The notes beneath the pieces are model-generated. The model was not told where the DNA came from. It searched no databases and saw nothing but the letters and a program-made list of their open reading frames with translations. The position numbers were made by a program, and so were the translations under genes. Source: Vibrio splendidus (GTDB lineage Bacteria; Pseudomonadota; Gammaproteobacteria; Enterobacterales; Vibrionaceae). From it: 64,000 bases of DNA. The DNA is taken from positions 1,922,001 to 1,986,000 of the forward strand of contig NZ_CP031056.1 in NCBI RefSeq assembly GCF_003345295.1. The letters run 5' to 3'. This document shows positions 32,708 to 41,404 of this stretch, in pieces; the first letter of the stretch is position 1, and each line of letters opens with the position of its first letter.

Positions 32708-33646
32708 CTACTTTTGCGGTTGATGATTAGCGTTATTTGGTTGATATGGATGATGTTGGTGCCAATGGTTAGCAATATCAATTCGACGACACAACCACAC
32801 TCTGTCGTGCTGTTTGACGTAATCTAAGAAACGTCTTAATGCAGCAATACGACCGGGGCGACCAATCAAACGACAGTGAAGCCCAACCGACATCATTTTC
32901 GGTGCGGTTTCACCTTCCATATAAAGGGTGTCAAACGTGTCTTTCAGATACAGGAAGAACTGCTCACCCGAGTTGAAGCCTTGCGCGGTTGAAAAACGCA
33001 TGTCGTTCACATCGAGTGTGTAAGGGATCACCAGTTGCGGATGACCGGTCTCGGTGTGCCAATAAGGCAGGTCATCATCATAGGCATCCGAGTCGTAAAG
33101 AAAACCGCCCTCTTCTGCAACCAAACGACGCGTATTTGGACCCGTTCGACCTGTGTACCAACCTTGCGGGCGTTGCCCCGTCACTTGTTGGATGATTTCA
33201 ATCGCTTTGGTCATGTGGTCGCGCTCTTCAGACTCATCAATGTATTGATAGTCTATCCAGCGATAACCGTGGCTACAGATTTCGTGACCGGCTTCGACCA
33301 TGGCTTTGGCAACGTCTGGGTGACGCTCAATCGCCATTGCGACAGCAAATACGGTCAGTGGGATTTCATATTCATCGAACAAGCGAAGAACACGCCACAC
33401 ACCTACACGGCTACCATATTCATAGATAGATTCCATGCTGATGTGACGTTCGCCTTTGATCGGCTGTGCGGACGGGATCTCTGAAAGAAAAGCTTCAGAC
33501 TCGTCGTCTCCATGTAACAAACAACGCTCACCGCCCTCTTCATAGTTCAATACAAAAGAAACCGCGACGCGCGCATTACCTGGCCATTGAGGGTTTGGAG
33601 GGTTAGCTCCGTAACCGATCAAATTTCTTGAATAATCCTTATTCAT
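32708..33646 (-). CDS. puuE: Allantoinase PuuE (polysaccharide-deacetylase-like)
   Basis: PuuE hydrolyses allantoin to allantoate without the metal-dependent amidohydrolase fold of AllB. The 312-residue protein has the family's opening VAVSFVLNYEEGGE and the deacetylase-like segments GHEICSHGYRWIDYQ and GPNTRRLVAEEGGFLYDSDA. TTAGGAG lies 8 bases before the ATG. It is the first gene of the minus-strand uric-acid operon; the TTGTATACAA site at 33758 lies about 110 bases ahead. Confidence 0.94.
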   Translation of the reverse strand: MNKDYSRNLIGYGANPPNPQWPGNARVAVSFVLNYEEGGERCLLHGDDESEAFLSEIPSAQPIKGERHISMESIYEYGSRVGVWRVLRLFDEYEIPLTVFAVAMAIERHPDVAKAMVEAGHEICSHGYRWIDYQYIDESEERDHMTKAIEIIQQVTGQRPQGWYTGRTGPNTRRLVAEEGGFLYDSDAYDDDLPYWHTETGHPQLVIPYTLDVNDMRFSTAQGFNSGEQFFLYLKDTFDTLYMEGETAPKMMSVGLHCRLIGRPGRIAALRRFLDYVKQHDRVWLCRRIDIANHWHQHHPYQPNNANHQPQK

Positions 33647-33757
33647 CCAAGTACTCCTAACATAAGTGGTTGGCTTAGTCGCTCTTCAAGTGAGTCACCA
33701 AATGATTCAACCAAATGGATTATCGATAAACAGAGCAACCTTATCCCTGTACATTTA

Positions 33758-33767
33758 TTGTATACAA
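33758..33767. promoter_or_regulatory. TTGTATACAA palindrome upstream of puuE
   Basis: The same 10-bp palindrome occurs before gcl and before aceB. It is of the TGTATACA type bound by GntR-family regulators. Bases 33647-34057 are the divergent promoter region between puuE and uraH. Confidence 0.68.
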
Positions 33768-33939
33768 TTATTTATCTCAATGTAAAGATTTTGTTATTCA
33801 AGTTAAATTTACGCCCTTCATTCATTTAAAAACAATAACTTAACAAAACACAAGCTCACCAAAAAACGATAATCAAGATCTATAAAGTCAGACAAAACGA
33901 CACAATGGTTAACATTTTTCCAACAATTCGCTTTACTAA

Positions 33940-33960
33940 TTGTGTACAGTTCGTACATAG
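33940..33960. promoter_or_regulatory. Possible second operator near uraH
   Basis: TGTAC-AGTTC-GTACA is an inverted repeat related to the TTGTATACAA sites, with TTGTGTACA at its left. It lies about 100 bases before uraH. Confidence 0.4.
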
Positions 33961-34057
33961 TTAGTGATAACAAAGTGACCAGTTGCATTCTTTGCAAGGT
34001 CGAAGCAGACAGATAAACCACGGAACAGAGGAGCGCCAAAAGCGCTATTAAGGGACT

Positions 34058-34411
34058 ATGGGAAGATTAACAACACACGTATTAGACACCACGCACGGCT
34101 TACCGGGCACAGAGATCAAAGTAGAGCTTTATAAGGTCAATGAAGACTCAACAGAAAAGCTGGCGACGGTGATCACCAACTCCGATGGCCGAACCGATGC
34201 GCCGATTCTGGCAGGGAATGATTTCCGTCCGGGGAAGTATCAATTGGTGTTCTACGTAGCGGATTACTACAAAAGCAAGGGTGTGGAATTGGATGGCGTG
34301 CCTTTCCTAGACGATGTGGTGATTCGTTTCGGCTTAGATGATCCAGAAGCGCATTATCACGTTCCTCTTCTCGTCTCGCCGTACAGTTTCTCCACCTATC
34401 GGGGCAGTTAG
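34058..34411 (+). CDS. uraH: 5-Hydroxyisourate hydrolase (transthyretin-like)
   Basis: UraH opens 5-hydroxyisourate to OHCU, the step after PuuD. The 117-residue protein begins LTTHVLDTTHGLPG, has the active-site residues of the family and ends with the YRGS signature. No signal peptide, so it is cytoplasmic. AAGGG lies 5 bases before the ATG. It reads away from the puuE operon and is followed by purine transporters. Confidence 0.95.
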   Translation: MGRLTTHVLDTTHGLPGTEIKVELYKVNEDSTEKLATVITNSDGRTDAPILAGNDFRPGKYQLVFYVADYYKSKGVELDGVPFLDDVVIRFGLDDPEAHYHVPLLVSPYSFSTYRGS

Positions 34412-34657
34412 TCCCGTGACCTAGAACTTCGAACTAGGCTCAACCGTCGAATAATAAACAGATTCGTGCGTGTATCTAAATGATGCGCGCTCACTAAACA
34501 CGCTCATATAAAAATACTAACAACGTTATTAGTTAGAGAGTTGATGACTAAACAACAGATAACTAAAGAAATAACGGCTAGGAAAAAACCTTAAAACTTA
34601 ATATTGAAATCTCGCTGTATTCAATAAATGGATCACAACATAAAAGGACTTGCTGAC

Positions 34658-36001
34658 ATGAGTGAGAGTAAAACAGAAATACTCAACCAAGACGCGAATA
34701 ACGGAATTTTAGAGAAACTCTTTAAAATTAAGGCCCACGGAAGCAGCGTGAAAGATGAATTAATGGGGGGTGTGACTACCTTCGCCACTATGGCTTACAT
34801 TATCTTCGTTAACCCACAAATTATGGCCGCATCGGGTATGGATGCAGGGGCGGTATTCGTCGCAACCTGTATTGGTGCTGCGATCGGTTGTTTGTTAATG
34901 GGGTTATTTGCGAACTGGCCTGTCGGCCTTGCACCAGGCATGGGCTTGAATGCCTTCTTCTCATTCACGGTAGTAAGCGAAATGGGCTACACCTGGGAAG
35001 TGGCGTTGGGTGCGGTGTTTATCTCCGGCATCTTGTTTGTCGGGATGAGTTTCTACAAGGTTCGACAATGGATAATCGAAAGTATTCCGGTGAGTCTGCG
35101 CTATGCCATGACAGCGGGCGTTGGCCTATTTTTAGGTCTAATTGGCCTTAAAACAGCGGGCATCGTCGTCGAAAACCCAGCGACTTTGGTTTCTTTAGGG
35201 GATTTTACTAAACCTGAAGCTCTACTGGCCGCTATCGCCTTCTTGATCATCGCGGTACTCAGTGAGCGTAAAATATTTGGTGCCGTGTTAATCGGAATTT
35301 TGAGTGTGACTCTGGTCGGCATGATGCTTGGCTTAGTTCATTACAACGGCTTCTTCGCAGCGCCACCAAGCTTAGCGCCTACGTTCCTTAAAATGGACAT
35401 TATGGGTGCGCTTGATGTTTCGATGATCAGCGTTATCTTGGCTTTCCTTTTCGTCAACATGTTCGATACCGCAGGTACTTTGATGGGCGTGGCTGAGCGT
35501 GCAAATCTGACGAACCCTGAGACAGGCAAGATCGAAGGACTAAGCAAAGCGCTGAAAGCCGACAGTATCTCAAGCGTGGCAGGTGCGTGTGTGGGTTGTC
35601 CGCCAGTCACCAGTTACGTAGAAAGTGCCGCAGGCGTTGCAGCAGGCGCGCGAACTGGCTTATCAGCGATTGTGGTTGGCGTGTTGTTCTTAGCGGCGAT
35701 TTTCCTATCGCCACTTGCAGGCATGATCCCCGCTTACGCAACCTCTGGCGCGCTGATTTACGTAGCGTTCGTAATGATGAGCAGCATGCAACACGTTGAT
35801 TGGAAAGACTTCACCAACGGTGCACCTGCAGCTATTACTGCCCTGATGATGCCACTGACATTCTCTATCGCAAATGGTATCGCACTGGGTTTCATTACCT
35901 ACACGGTATTGAAATTAGCGACAGGCAAAACAAAAGACGTATCAATTTCGATGTACTTCCTAGCCGCGATTTTTGTCGCGAAGCTCGTGTTCATCGGTTA
36001 A
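34658..36001 (+). CDS. NCS2 family purine permease (AzgA/GhxP-like)
   Basis: A 447-residue transporter of the AzgA-like branch of the NCS2 family, which carries adenine, guanine or hypoxanthine. It shows the branch motifs GVTTFATMAYIIFVNP, GLAPGMGLNAFF and FVNMFDTAGTLMGV, and CVGCPPVTSYVESAAG for the binding site. I start it at 34658, where AAGGA lies 9 bases before the ATG; an in-frame ATG at 34628 has no site. With guaD and xdh it would provide guanine or hypoxanthine uptake. Confidence 0.9.
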   Translation: MSESKTEILNQDANNGILEKLFKIKAHGSSVKDELMGGVTTFATMAYIIFVNPQIMAASGMDAGAVFVATCIGAAIGCLLMGLFANWPVGLAPGMGLNAFFSFTVVSEMGYTWEVALGAVFISGILFVGMSFYKVRQWIIESIPVSLRYAMTAGVGLFLGLIGLKTAGIVVENPATLVSLGDFTKPEALLAAIAFLIIAVLSERKIFGAVLIGILSVTLVGMMLGLVHYNGFFAAPPSLAPTFLKMDIMGALDVSMISVILAFLFVNMFDTAGTLMGVAERANLTNPETGKIEGLSKALKADSISSVAGACVGCPPVTSYVESAAGVAAGARTGLSAIVVGVLFLAAIFLSPLAGMIPAYATSGALIYVAFVMMSSMQHVDWKDFTNGAPAAITALMMPLTFSIANGIALGFITYTVLKLATGKTKDVSISMYFLAAIFVAKLVFIG

Positions 36002-36141
36002 TTAAATCGTTCTTGAGCCGTCGCTTAGACATTCGGTCATTTAGAGATGGCTCAAGAATGAGTGCTTGGTTTGTTCACAAGCCAAGCTATTAATACACAT
36101 GCTAGAACAACATTTTTAAGAAAAAGCTAATAGTGCTAATC

Positions 36142-36165
36142 AGCGGAGTGCAGACGCATTCCGCT
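36142..36165 (+). terminator. Hairpin between the two permease genes
   Basis: AGCGGAGTG and CATTCCGCT pair at eight of nine positions. A T run comes only 11 bases later, so it is a weak terminator at best. Confidence 0.35.
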
Positions 36166-36263
36166 CGGTTAGTGCACCTTTTTTATGACCCTACGCAGTT
36201 TGTAGAAGTCATTATTTGACCGCCAATCGCCTGTAAACGGAAACGCAGGCAGAGGAATATCAA

Positions 36264-37715
36264 ATGAAACTTCTGTACACCCTAAATGAAAGACCGCCTC
36301 ACGGCTTAACCTTCCTACTCGCATTACAGCACATGCTCGCCTCGATTGGTGGCATTGTGGCTGTTCCCCTCATTGTCGGCGCTTCTATCGGCCTACCTAA
36401 CACAGAGATCGTCTCGCTGATCAATGCTGCGCTGCTGGCGTCAGGTATTGTGACCGTCGCTCAATGTCTTGGTTTCGGCCCTGTCGGCATTCGACTGCCC
36501 GTTGTGATGGGTTCAAGCTTTGCCTTTTTGGGTGTGGCGATTTCGATCGGTAACGAAGGTGGCGTCGCTGCCATTATGGGCTCGGCGTTGATCGGCTCAT
36601 TTGTGGTAATTGGTGCCAGCTTCTATATGGACAAGGTTCGGAAACTGTTCCCGACCGTGGTAAGTGGTGTGGTGGTTACCTTAATCGGCTTAACCATTTT
36701 ACCGGTTGCCATGAATTGGGTCGGAGACTCCCCTGCCAACACGGAGCAGTTCGCCACACTACCAAAGCTGTTTCTAGCACTGATCTCTTTGGGGATTGTG
36801 GTTGGCGTATCGGTTTATTGTAAAGGCGCGGTTGCCGCTTCTGCCATCGTGATTGGTTTAGCAGGCGGCTACATTGTGGCGCTATCACTCGGCATGGTCG
36901 ACCTTGAGCAAATCAGCTCTGCCGCTTGGGTGGGTGGTCCTGAACCTTTCAAGTACGGCTTTACCTTTTCAGCCAGTGCCATCATCAGCATGAGTTTGGT
37001 GTACATCGTGGTTATCGCCGAAGCAACGGGGGACTTCATGGCATTGGGCAACAACTGCCAAACCCAAGTCAGCGGTAAAGACTTAAAACGTGGTCTATTG
37101 GGCGATGGCCTTGGTAGTACCTTGTCTTCCATTTTAACGGCAATGCCACTGGCGTCATTCAGCCAAAACGTCGGTATTGTTGGTATTACAGGGGTAGCAA
37201 GTCGCTATGTAGTGGCTGCAACAGGCGGTTTACTAATTTTAGGCGGTTTATTCCCGAAATTAGCCGCAATTGCCGTCACGATTCCGAAACCTGTTTTGGG
37301 TGGTGTGGGCTTTGTGATGTTCGGTATGATTGCTTACGCGGGCATCCGCATGTTGATCAAGGCCGCAGACACCAAGCGAAATGCCTTGGTAATCTGTGTT
37401 GGTTTGGCGTCAGGCTTGGCGGTAACTTTCGAACCAAGACTGCTGCAACACTTACCGCATGACTTGGCGAACTTCCTGCACTCTGGCATAACCACGGGCA
37501 CCATCATGACGGTTCTGCTAAATCTTGTGTTACCAAAATCATCAAAAGCTGAAGAACAAGAAGCGTTAGCCGAGAGCCAAGCGCAAGTTGAACTAGAAAT
37601 GAAAGAACAGGCTGAAGAAGAACTGCACTCAGACGAGCAATTAGAGATTCAACAAGCAAGTACAGAAGCAGACGTTCAAGCGGCATCAGAAAATCCTGAG
37701 CCGAAAACGAACTAG
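36264..37715 (+). CDS. NCS2 family urate/xanthine permease
   Basis: A 483-residue transporter of the uracil/xanthine branch of NCS2 (UacT/PucJ/XanQ-like). The opening LLALQHMLASIGGIVAVP carries the QHxLA motif, and the substrate region has the EATGDFMALG and TAMPLASFSQNVG segments. Its last 50 residues are a Glu- and Gln-rich polar tail not needed in the family. It lies between the purine permease and 8-oxoguanine deaminase, so urate or xanthine is the likely cargo. Confidence 0.9.
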   Translation: MKLLYTLNERPPHGLTFLLALQHMLASIGGIVAVPLIVGASIGLPNTEIVSLINAALLASGIVTVAQCLGFGPVGIRLPVVMGSSFAFLGVAISIGNEGGVAAIMGSALIGSFVVIGASFYMDKVRKLFPTVVSGVVVTLIGLTILPVAMNWVGDSPANTEQFATLPKLFLALISLGIVVGVSVYCKGAVAASAIVIGLAGGYIVALSLGMVDLEQISSAAWVGGPEPFKYGFTFSASAIISMSLVYIVVIAEATGDFMALGNNCQTQVSGKDLKRGLLGDGLGSTLSSILTAMPLASFSQNVGIVGITGVASRYVVAATGGLLILGGLFPKLAAIAVTIPKPVLGGVGFVMFGMIAYAGIRMLIKAADTKRNALVICVGLASGLAVTFEPRLLQHLPHDLANFLHSGITTGTIMTVLLNLVLPKSSKAEEQEALAESQAQVELEMKEQAEEELHSDEQLEIQQASTEADVQAASENPEPKTN

Positions 37716-37874
37716 CTGATTCTCGAACTAACGTAAAACCGATTTTCACAGAATTAGGGAATGATTAGAGCGTTGAACGTTTTAACGCCCCTGATTCGAA
37801 TTTATCTATCAACAGCAAATACCAATAAAGACCCTCTTCCCTGAAAAGGCTGAGATGGCTAAGGACTACTATGA

Positions 37875-39239
37875 ATGGAAACCATCTGGATTAAGAATCC
37901 TCTCGCAATCTACACTGGCTCACTGGCTGATGCAGAAGGCGGTATTGTCATTAAAGGTAATACAATCATTGAGCTGGTTGGCAAACACAAAGAACCAACC
38001 TTACCCGTAGATTACAGCGTCGACGCCTCTCGTCATGTTGTGACTCCTGGGCTTATCAATGCGCACCACCACTTCTATCAAACCCTAACCCGTGCCTACC
38101 CCGGCGCACTGAATAAAGAACTCTTCCATTGGTTACAGAGCCTCTACCCAGTTTGGGCTAACCTCGATTCTGAGATGATGAGCCTAGCTACAGAGTTGGC
38201 GCTGGTTGAGTTGATGATGTCGGGTTGTACTACAGCTTCCGATCACCATTACTTGCTACCAAACGGGCTTGAGCACGCTATTGATTTGCAAGTCGAGGCC
38301 GCAGAGAAACTGGGTGTAAGAGCCATATTTACTCGAGGTTCCATGAGCCTAGGGGAAGATGAAGGTGGGCTACCTCCACGACACACCATTCAAACTGAAC
38401 AAACCATCATTGATGACAGCCAACGCTTAATTCGTGATTACCACCAGCGTGATGAAGGGGCGATGATTCAAATCGCACTCGCCCCTTGTTCGCCGTTCTC
38501 AGTCACCACCGATCTAATGAAAGAAACCGCTAAGATCAGTGAGCGTGAGAACGTGATGATGCACACCCACCTATGCGAAACCTTGGATGAAGAAGACTTC
38601 TGTATTGAGAAGTTTGGCTTACGCCCTGTCGATTATCTCGAAGATGTGGGCTGGTTGAATGAACGCACTTGGCTTGCTCATGGTATTCACTTCAACCCGG
38701 AAGAGATCAAGCGTTTGGGTAAAGCAGGCATTGGCATTAGCCACTGCCCGACGTCCAACATGATGCTGGCTTCTGGTATTTGTAAGAACAACGATCTTGA
38801 AGCCGCTGGCGTAAAAGTCGGGTTGGGTGTTGATGGTTCAGCTTCCAACGACGGCTCCAATATGATTGCCGAAGTACGTATGGCGATGTACTTACAACGT
38901 CTGCAATATGGCTCTGCCAATGTTTCACACTTCGACGCACTGCGTTGGGCGACATCGGGCTCGGCTCGCGCAATGGGCAGAACCGACATTGGTACGTTAG
39001 AGGTCGGCAAACAAGCCGACATCGCAATGTTCAAGCTCGATGATATTCGCTTCTCTGGTAGCCACGATCCACTCGCTGCATTACTACTTTGTGGTGCTCA
39101 ACAAGCGGATAAAGTAATGGTAGCCGGAAAATGGCGAGTTAATGATGGTGCCGTTATTGGCGTAGACATGGAGCAACTGATGCACCGCCACCATGCTGCT
39201 GCAATGAAGCTTGGTAAATTGGCGATGAATAACCATTAG
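37875..39239 (+). CDS. 8-Oxoguanine deaminase
   Basis: An amidohydrolase of 454 residues that matches the 8-oxoguanine deaminase (Pa0142-like) group: it begins IWIKNPLAIYTG, has the metal motif LINAHHHFYQTLTRA at about residues 60-75, the HTHLCET motif near 232, AHGIHF and GVDGSASNDGSN near 318. The product is urate, which enters the PuuD pathway. AAGGAC lies 8 bases before the ATG. ATZ/TRZ enzymes on other bases are the alternative, but the HHHFYQ and CETLDEE features favour this call. Confidence 0.85.
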   Translation: METIWIKNPLAIYTGSLADAEGGIVIKGNTIIELVGKHKEPTLPVDYSVDASRHVVTPGLINAHHHFYQTLTRAYPGALNKELFHWLQSLYPVWANLDSEMMSLATELALVELMMSGCTTASDHHYLLPNGLEHAIDLQVEAAEKLGVRAIFTRGSMSLGEDEGGLPPRHTIQTEQTIIDDSQRLIRDYHQRDEGAMIQIALAPCSPFSVTTDLMKETAKISERENVMMHTHLCETLDEEDFCIEKFGLRPVDYLEDVGWLNERTWLAHGIHFNPEEIKRLGKAGIGISHCPTSNMMLASGICKNNDLEAAGVKVGLGVDGSASNDGSNMIAEVRMAMYLQRLQYGSANVSHFDALRWATSGSARAMGRTDIGTLEVGKQADIAMFKLDDIRFSGSHDPLAALLLCGAQQADKVMVAGKWRVNDGAVIGVDMEQLMHRHHAAAMKLGKLAMNNH

Positions 39240-39248
39240 TTGAAACAC

Positions 39249-39295
39249 TTGCCCATCAAACACTGCAAGCCAAAGCGAGTGGCTTTGATGGGCAA
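39249..39295. terminator. Long hairpin after 8-oxoguanine deaminase
   Basis: TTGCCCATCAAA and TTTGATGGGCAA pair perfectly, and a GCC/GGC pair extends the structure inside. There is no T run, so it may protect a 3' end rather than stop transcription. Confidence 0.5.
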
Positions 39296-40014
39296 ACCTC
39301 CATAAACGTCCACAATGATTCGAAAACACCCCAAATCATCCCAAAAAAATGTAAACCTGATGCCTCTCAGTCTATTTATCAATCTATTTCCTAATTAATT
39401 TCGACTCAATATACCAAAAACATAAACCGCTAATAATTAAATAAAACCTAATTTAACTCTATCTAATATAAGATTGACTAATAAAACATTCACTAATAAA
39501 AAATCACTCATAACCCCTTCGGTAAATATCAAATCACCCGTACATTATTTGGCACAGATCAAATTTAAAACGTTCGTTCTATTTATATATTCATCAAATT
39601 AATCAACAGATTTAGTAATAATACGAATAATGGCGATAATTATATTTTTATCATTTACCACCTTTATGAATAGAATGAAAACCTCTCGAGACCTTTCCAT
39701 ACCTAGCCTGACAAAAGAACCAAAACTAATGATTCAAATATCATTAAATTCAATAGATCAACAAACGATCAATATGAATCCAAATGTGTGACCTAAATAG
39801 AACTTTTCATTATAAATCTGCTATAGATTGGCCAAATCTTATAAAAACAAAAAACACATTAAAGAGGTTAATTTTAAAGAACAAAAAATAATCACAAAAA
39901 TAACAATATTAAAATATTCAATAACCCTTCATAAATATTTAAAAATACCATCTAAATGGTAGGGGGATTATTGAATTTGCAAAAAGCTAATAACAAATCT
40001 AACAGGGCTAAATA
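39296..40014. other. AT-rich intergenic region before the toxin genes
   Basis: About 720 bases with no open frame of note and markedly higher A+T than the flanks. It probably holds the toxin promoter and may mark the edge of acquired DNA. Confidence 0.55.
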
Positions 40015-41253
40015 ATGAAAAAAATCACAAAAACACTCGTATTATCTTCAATTTCGATTGGGCTACTTTCCTCTTTTGCACTCACTTCTCAAGCAGCTCC
40101 AGTTCAAATCAACCAAGCGTCAGCTGAACAAAACATACCTCAAGTCACCTACGACACAATCATCGGTGAAAATGGGGTCTTTATCGATCTAGAGACCGAC
40201 AATTTTATTCTTAAGCAACAAGAGTGGTATCAAATCCAAGCGTATGTCGAAGGCGCTTTAGCGCTGCCGGTGACAGAAGCCAGTATGAAATCTACTTTAA
40301 GTATTCCTAACGACATTCCTTTCTCTAATTTCCAAGCACTGGTTCAGCAATACTCAAATATTCACGATACCGCCTTTTATTGGAAAAAAGATCTTTATCC
40401 AAGCATCGTTGGTCTTTCATTAAGCTTGGCCAATTACGTCCAAATTAAAGACTACATGCTTAACCCACTTAGCGATGCTTTGAATGAAATGTTGGCCAAA
40501 GCATTCTCGCCGCTCCCGGAAGATATCGAAGCGGTAGAACGCAATAGAAAGGTGGCGATCGCTTACCTGAAAAGCCTGCAGAGTTTTTCCATGAGATACC
40601 AACAAGAAGTGTCTGACGTTGGCGGTAACCTATTAGAATTTTCAGCTACATTAGATACACAAAAATTGCAGTTAGATGTGTTGGAAGGCACTCACAACGG
40701 TTACCTAAGCGACGATGGCAGCGCGCTTCAGCAGCGAGTGAATGACATCAATGCGCGTATTACTCAACTCAACAAAGATTACACTCACTACGTTACGGTC
40801 GCCTCTACCGCGGTGACTTATGCATGGTTCCCTCTGGTTGCAGGACCAATCATGGGCGTATACGGCGATAAAGCAGAAAAAGCGCGTAAGCTTCGTAACG
40901 AATTACAAAACGAAGTAAAAGAGCTTCAAGAACAGTTAACTTACACACAGAAAATATATAACTCTTATCATCGCTCTTCAGAGAGTATCGATATGATTTC
41001 TCAACAAATAGAAAATGCGATTCCACATATTAATAAGCTGAAACTAAATTGGCAGAAAATGAATGCCGACTTTACTTCACTGCTCGTTGCCTTAGAACAA
41101 GCCCAGAATAATGCCGACATCATGAAAGACGACGCAATGCTAGGCGCAATAGGCGCTCTTGCCAATACAACGGTTGCAGAAAGTAACTGGAGTAATATTA
41201 GTGAGAAAGCAAAAGCGTTCGCAAACAATGCATATATCCAAGAAATGGAATAG
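40015..41253 (+). CDS. Alpha-helical pore-forming toxin-like protein (XaxA/YaxA type)
   Basis: A 412-residue secreted protein: signal peptide about 1-27 (cleavage after SQA), then almost entirely helical. A long hydrophobic stretch at about residues 261-283 (ASTAVTYAWFPLVAGPIMGV) is flanked by coiled coils, the arrangement of ClyA-type toxins. A late conserved part (LKLNWQKMNADFTSLL) resembles subunit A of the alpha-xenorhabdolysin family and MakA-like proteins. Such proteins insert into host membranes, often with a partner. AGGG lies 9 bases before the ATG. The family call is from the fold pattern, not from a search. Confidence 0.65.
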   Translation: MKKITKTLVLSSISIGLLSSFALTSQAAPVQINQASAEQNIPQVTYDTIIGENGVFIDLETDNFILKQQEWYQIQAYVEGALALPVTEASMKSTLSIPNDIPFSNFQALVQQYSNIHDTAFYWKKDLYPSIVGLSLSLANYVQIKDYMLNPLSDALNEMLAKAFSPLPEDIEAVERNRKVAIAYLKSLQSFSMRYQQEVSDVGGNLLEFSATLDTQKLQLDVLEGTHNGYLSDDGSALQQRVNDINARITQLNKDYTHYVTVASTAVTYAWFPLVAGPIMGVYGDKAEKARKLRNELQNEVKELQEQLTYTQKIYNSYHRSSESIDMISQQIENAIPHINKLKLNWQKMNADFTSLLVALEQAQNNADIMKDDAMLGAIGALANTTVAESNWSNISEKAKAFANNAYIQEME

Positions 41254-41324
41254 TCCATAGACCTCTCGATCATATAAAAACACAAAAAATATAACGCAAT
41301 AGCCAAAAATATATCCCTAACAGA

Positions 41325-41359
41325 AAGCCACACCTTATCAAAATTAAGGTGCTGGCTTC
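41325..41359 (+). other. Hairpin between the two toxin genes
   Basis: AGCCACACCTTA pairs with TAAGGTG-CT-GGCT across a short loop. There is no T run. It may adjust the level or stability of the second gene's message. Confidence 0.4.
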
Positions 41360-41404
41360 TGCTACCCAAAATTTGGCAAATACTAATTTCGACAGGACAT
41401 CAAT

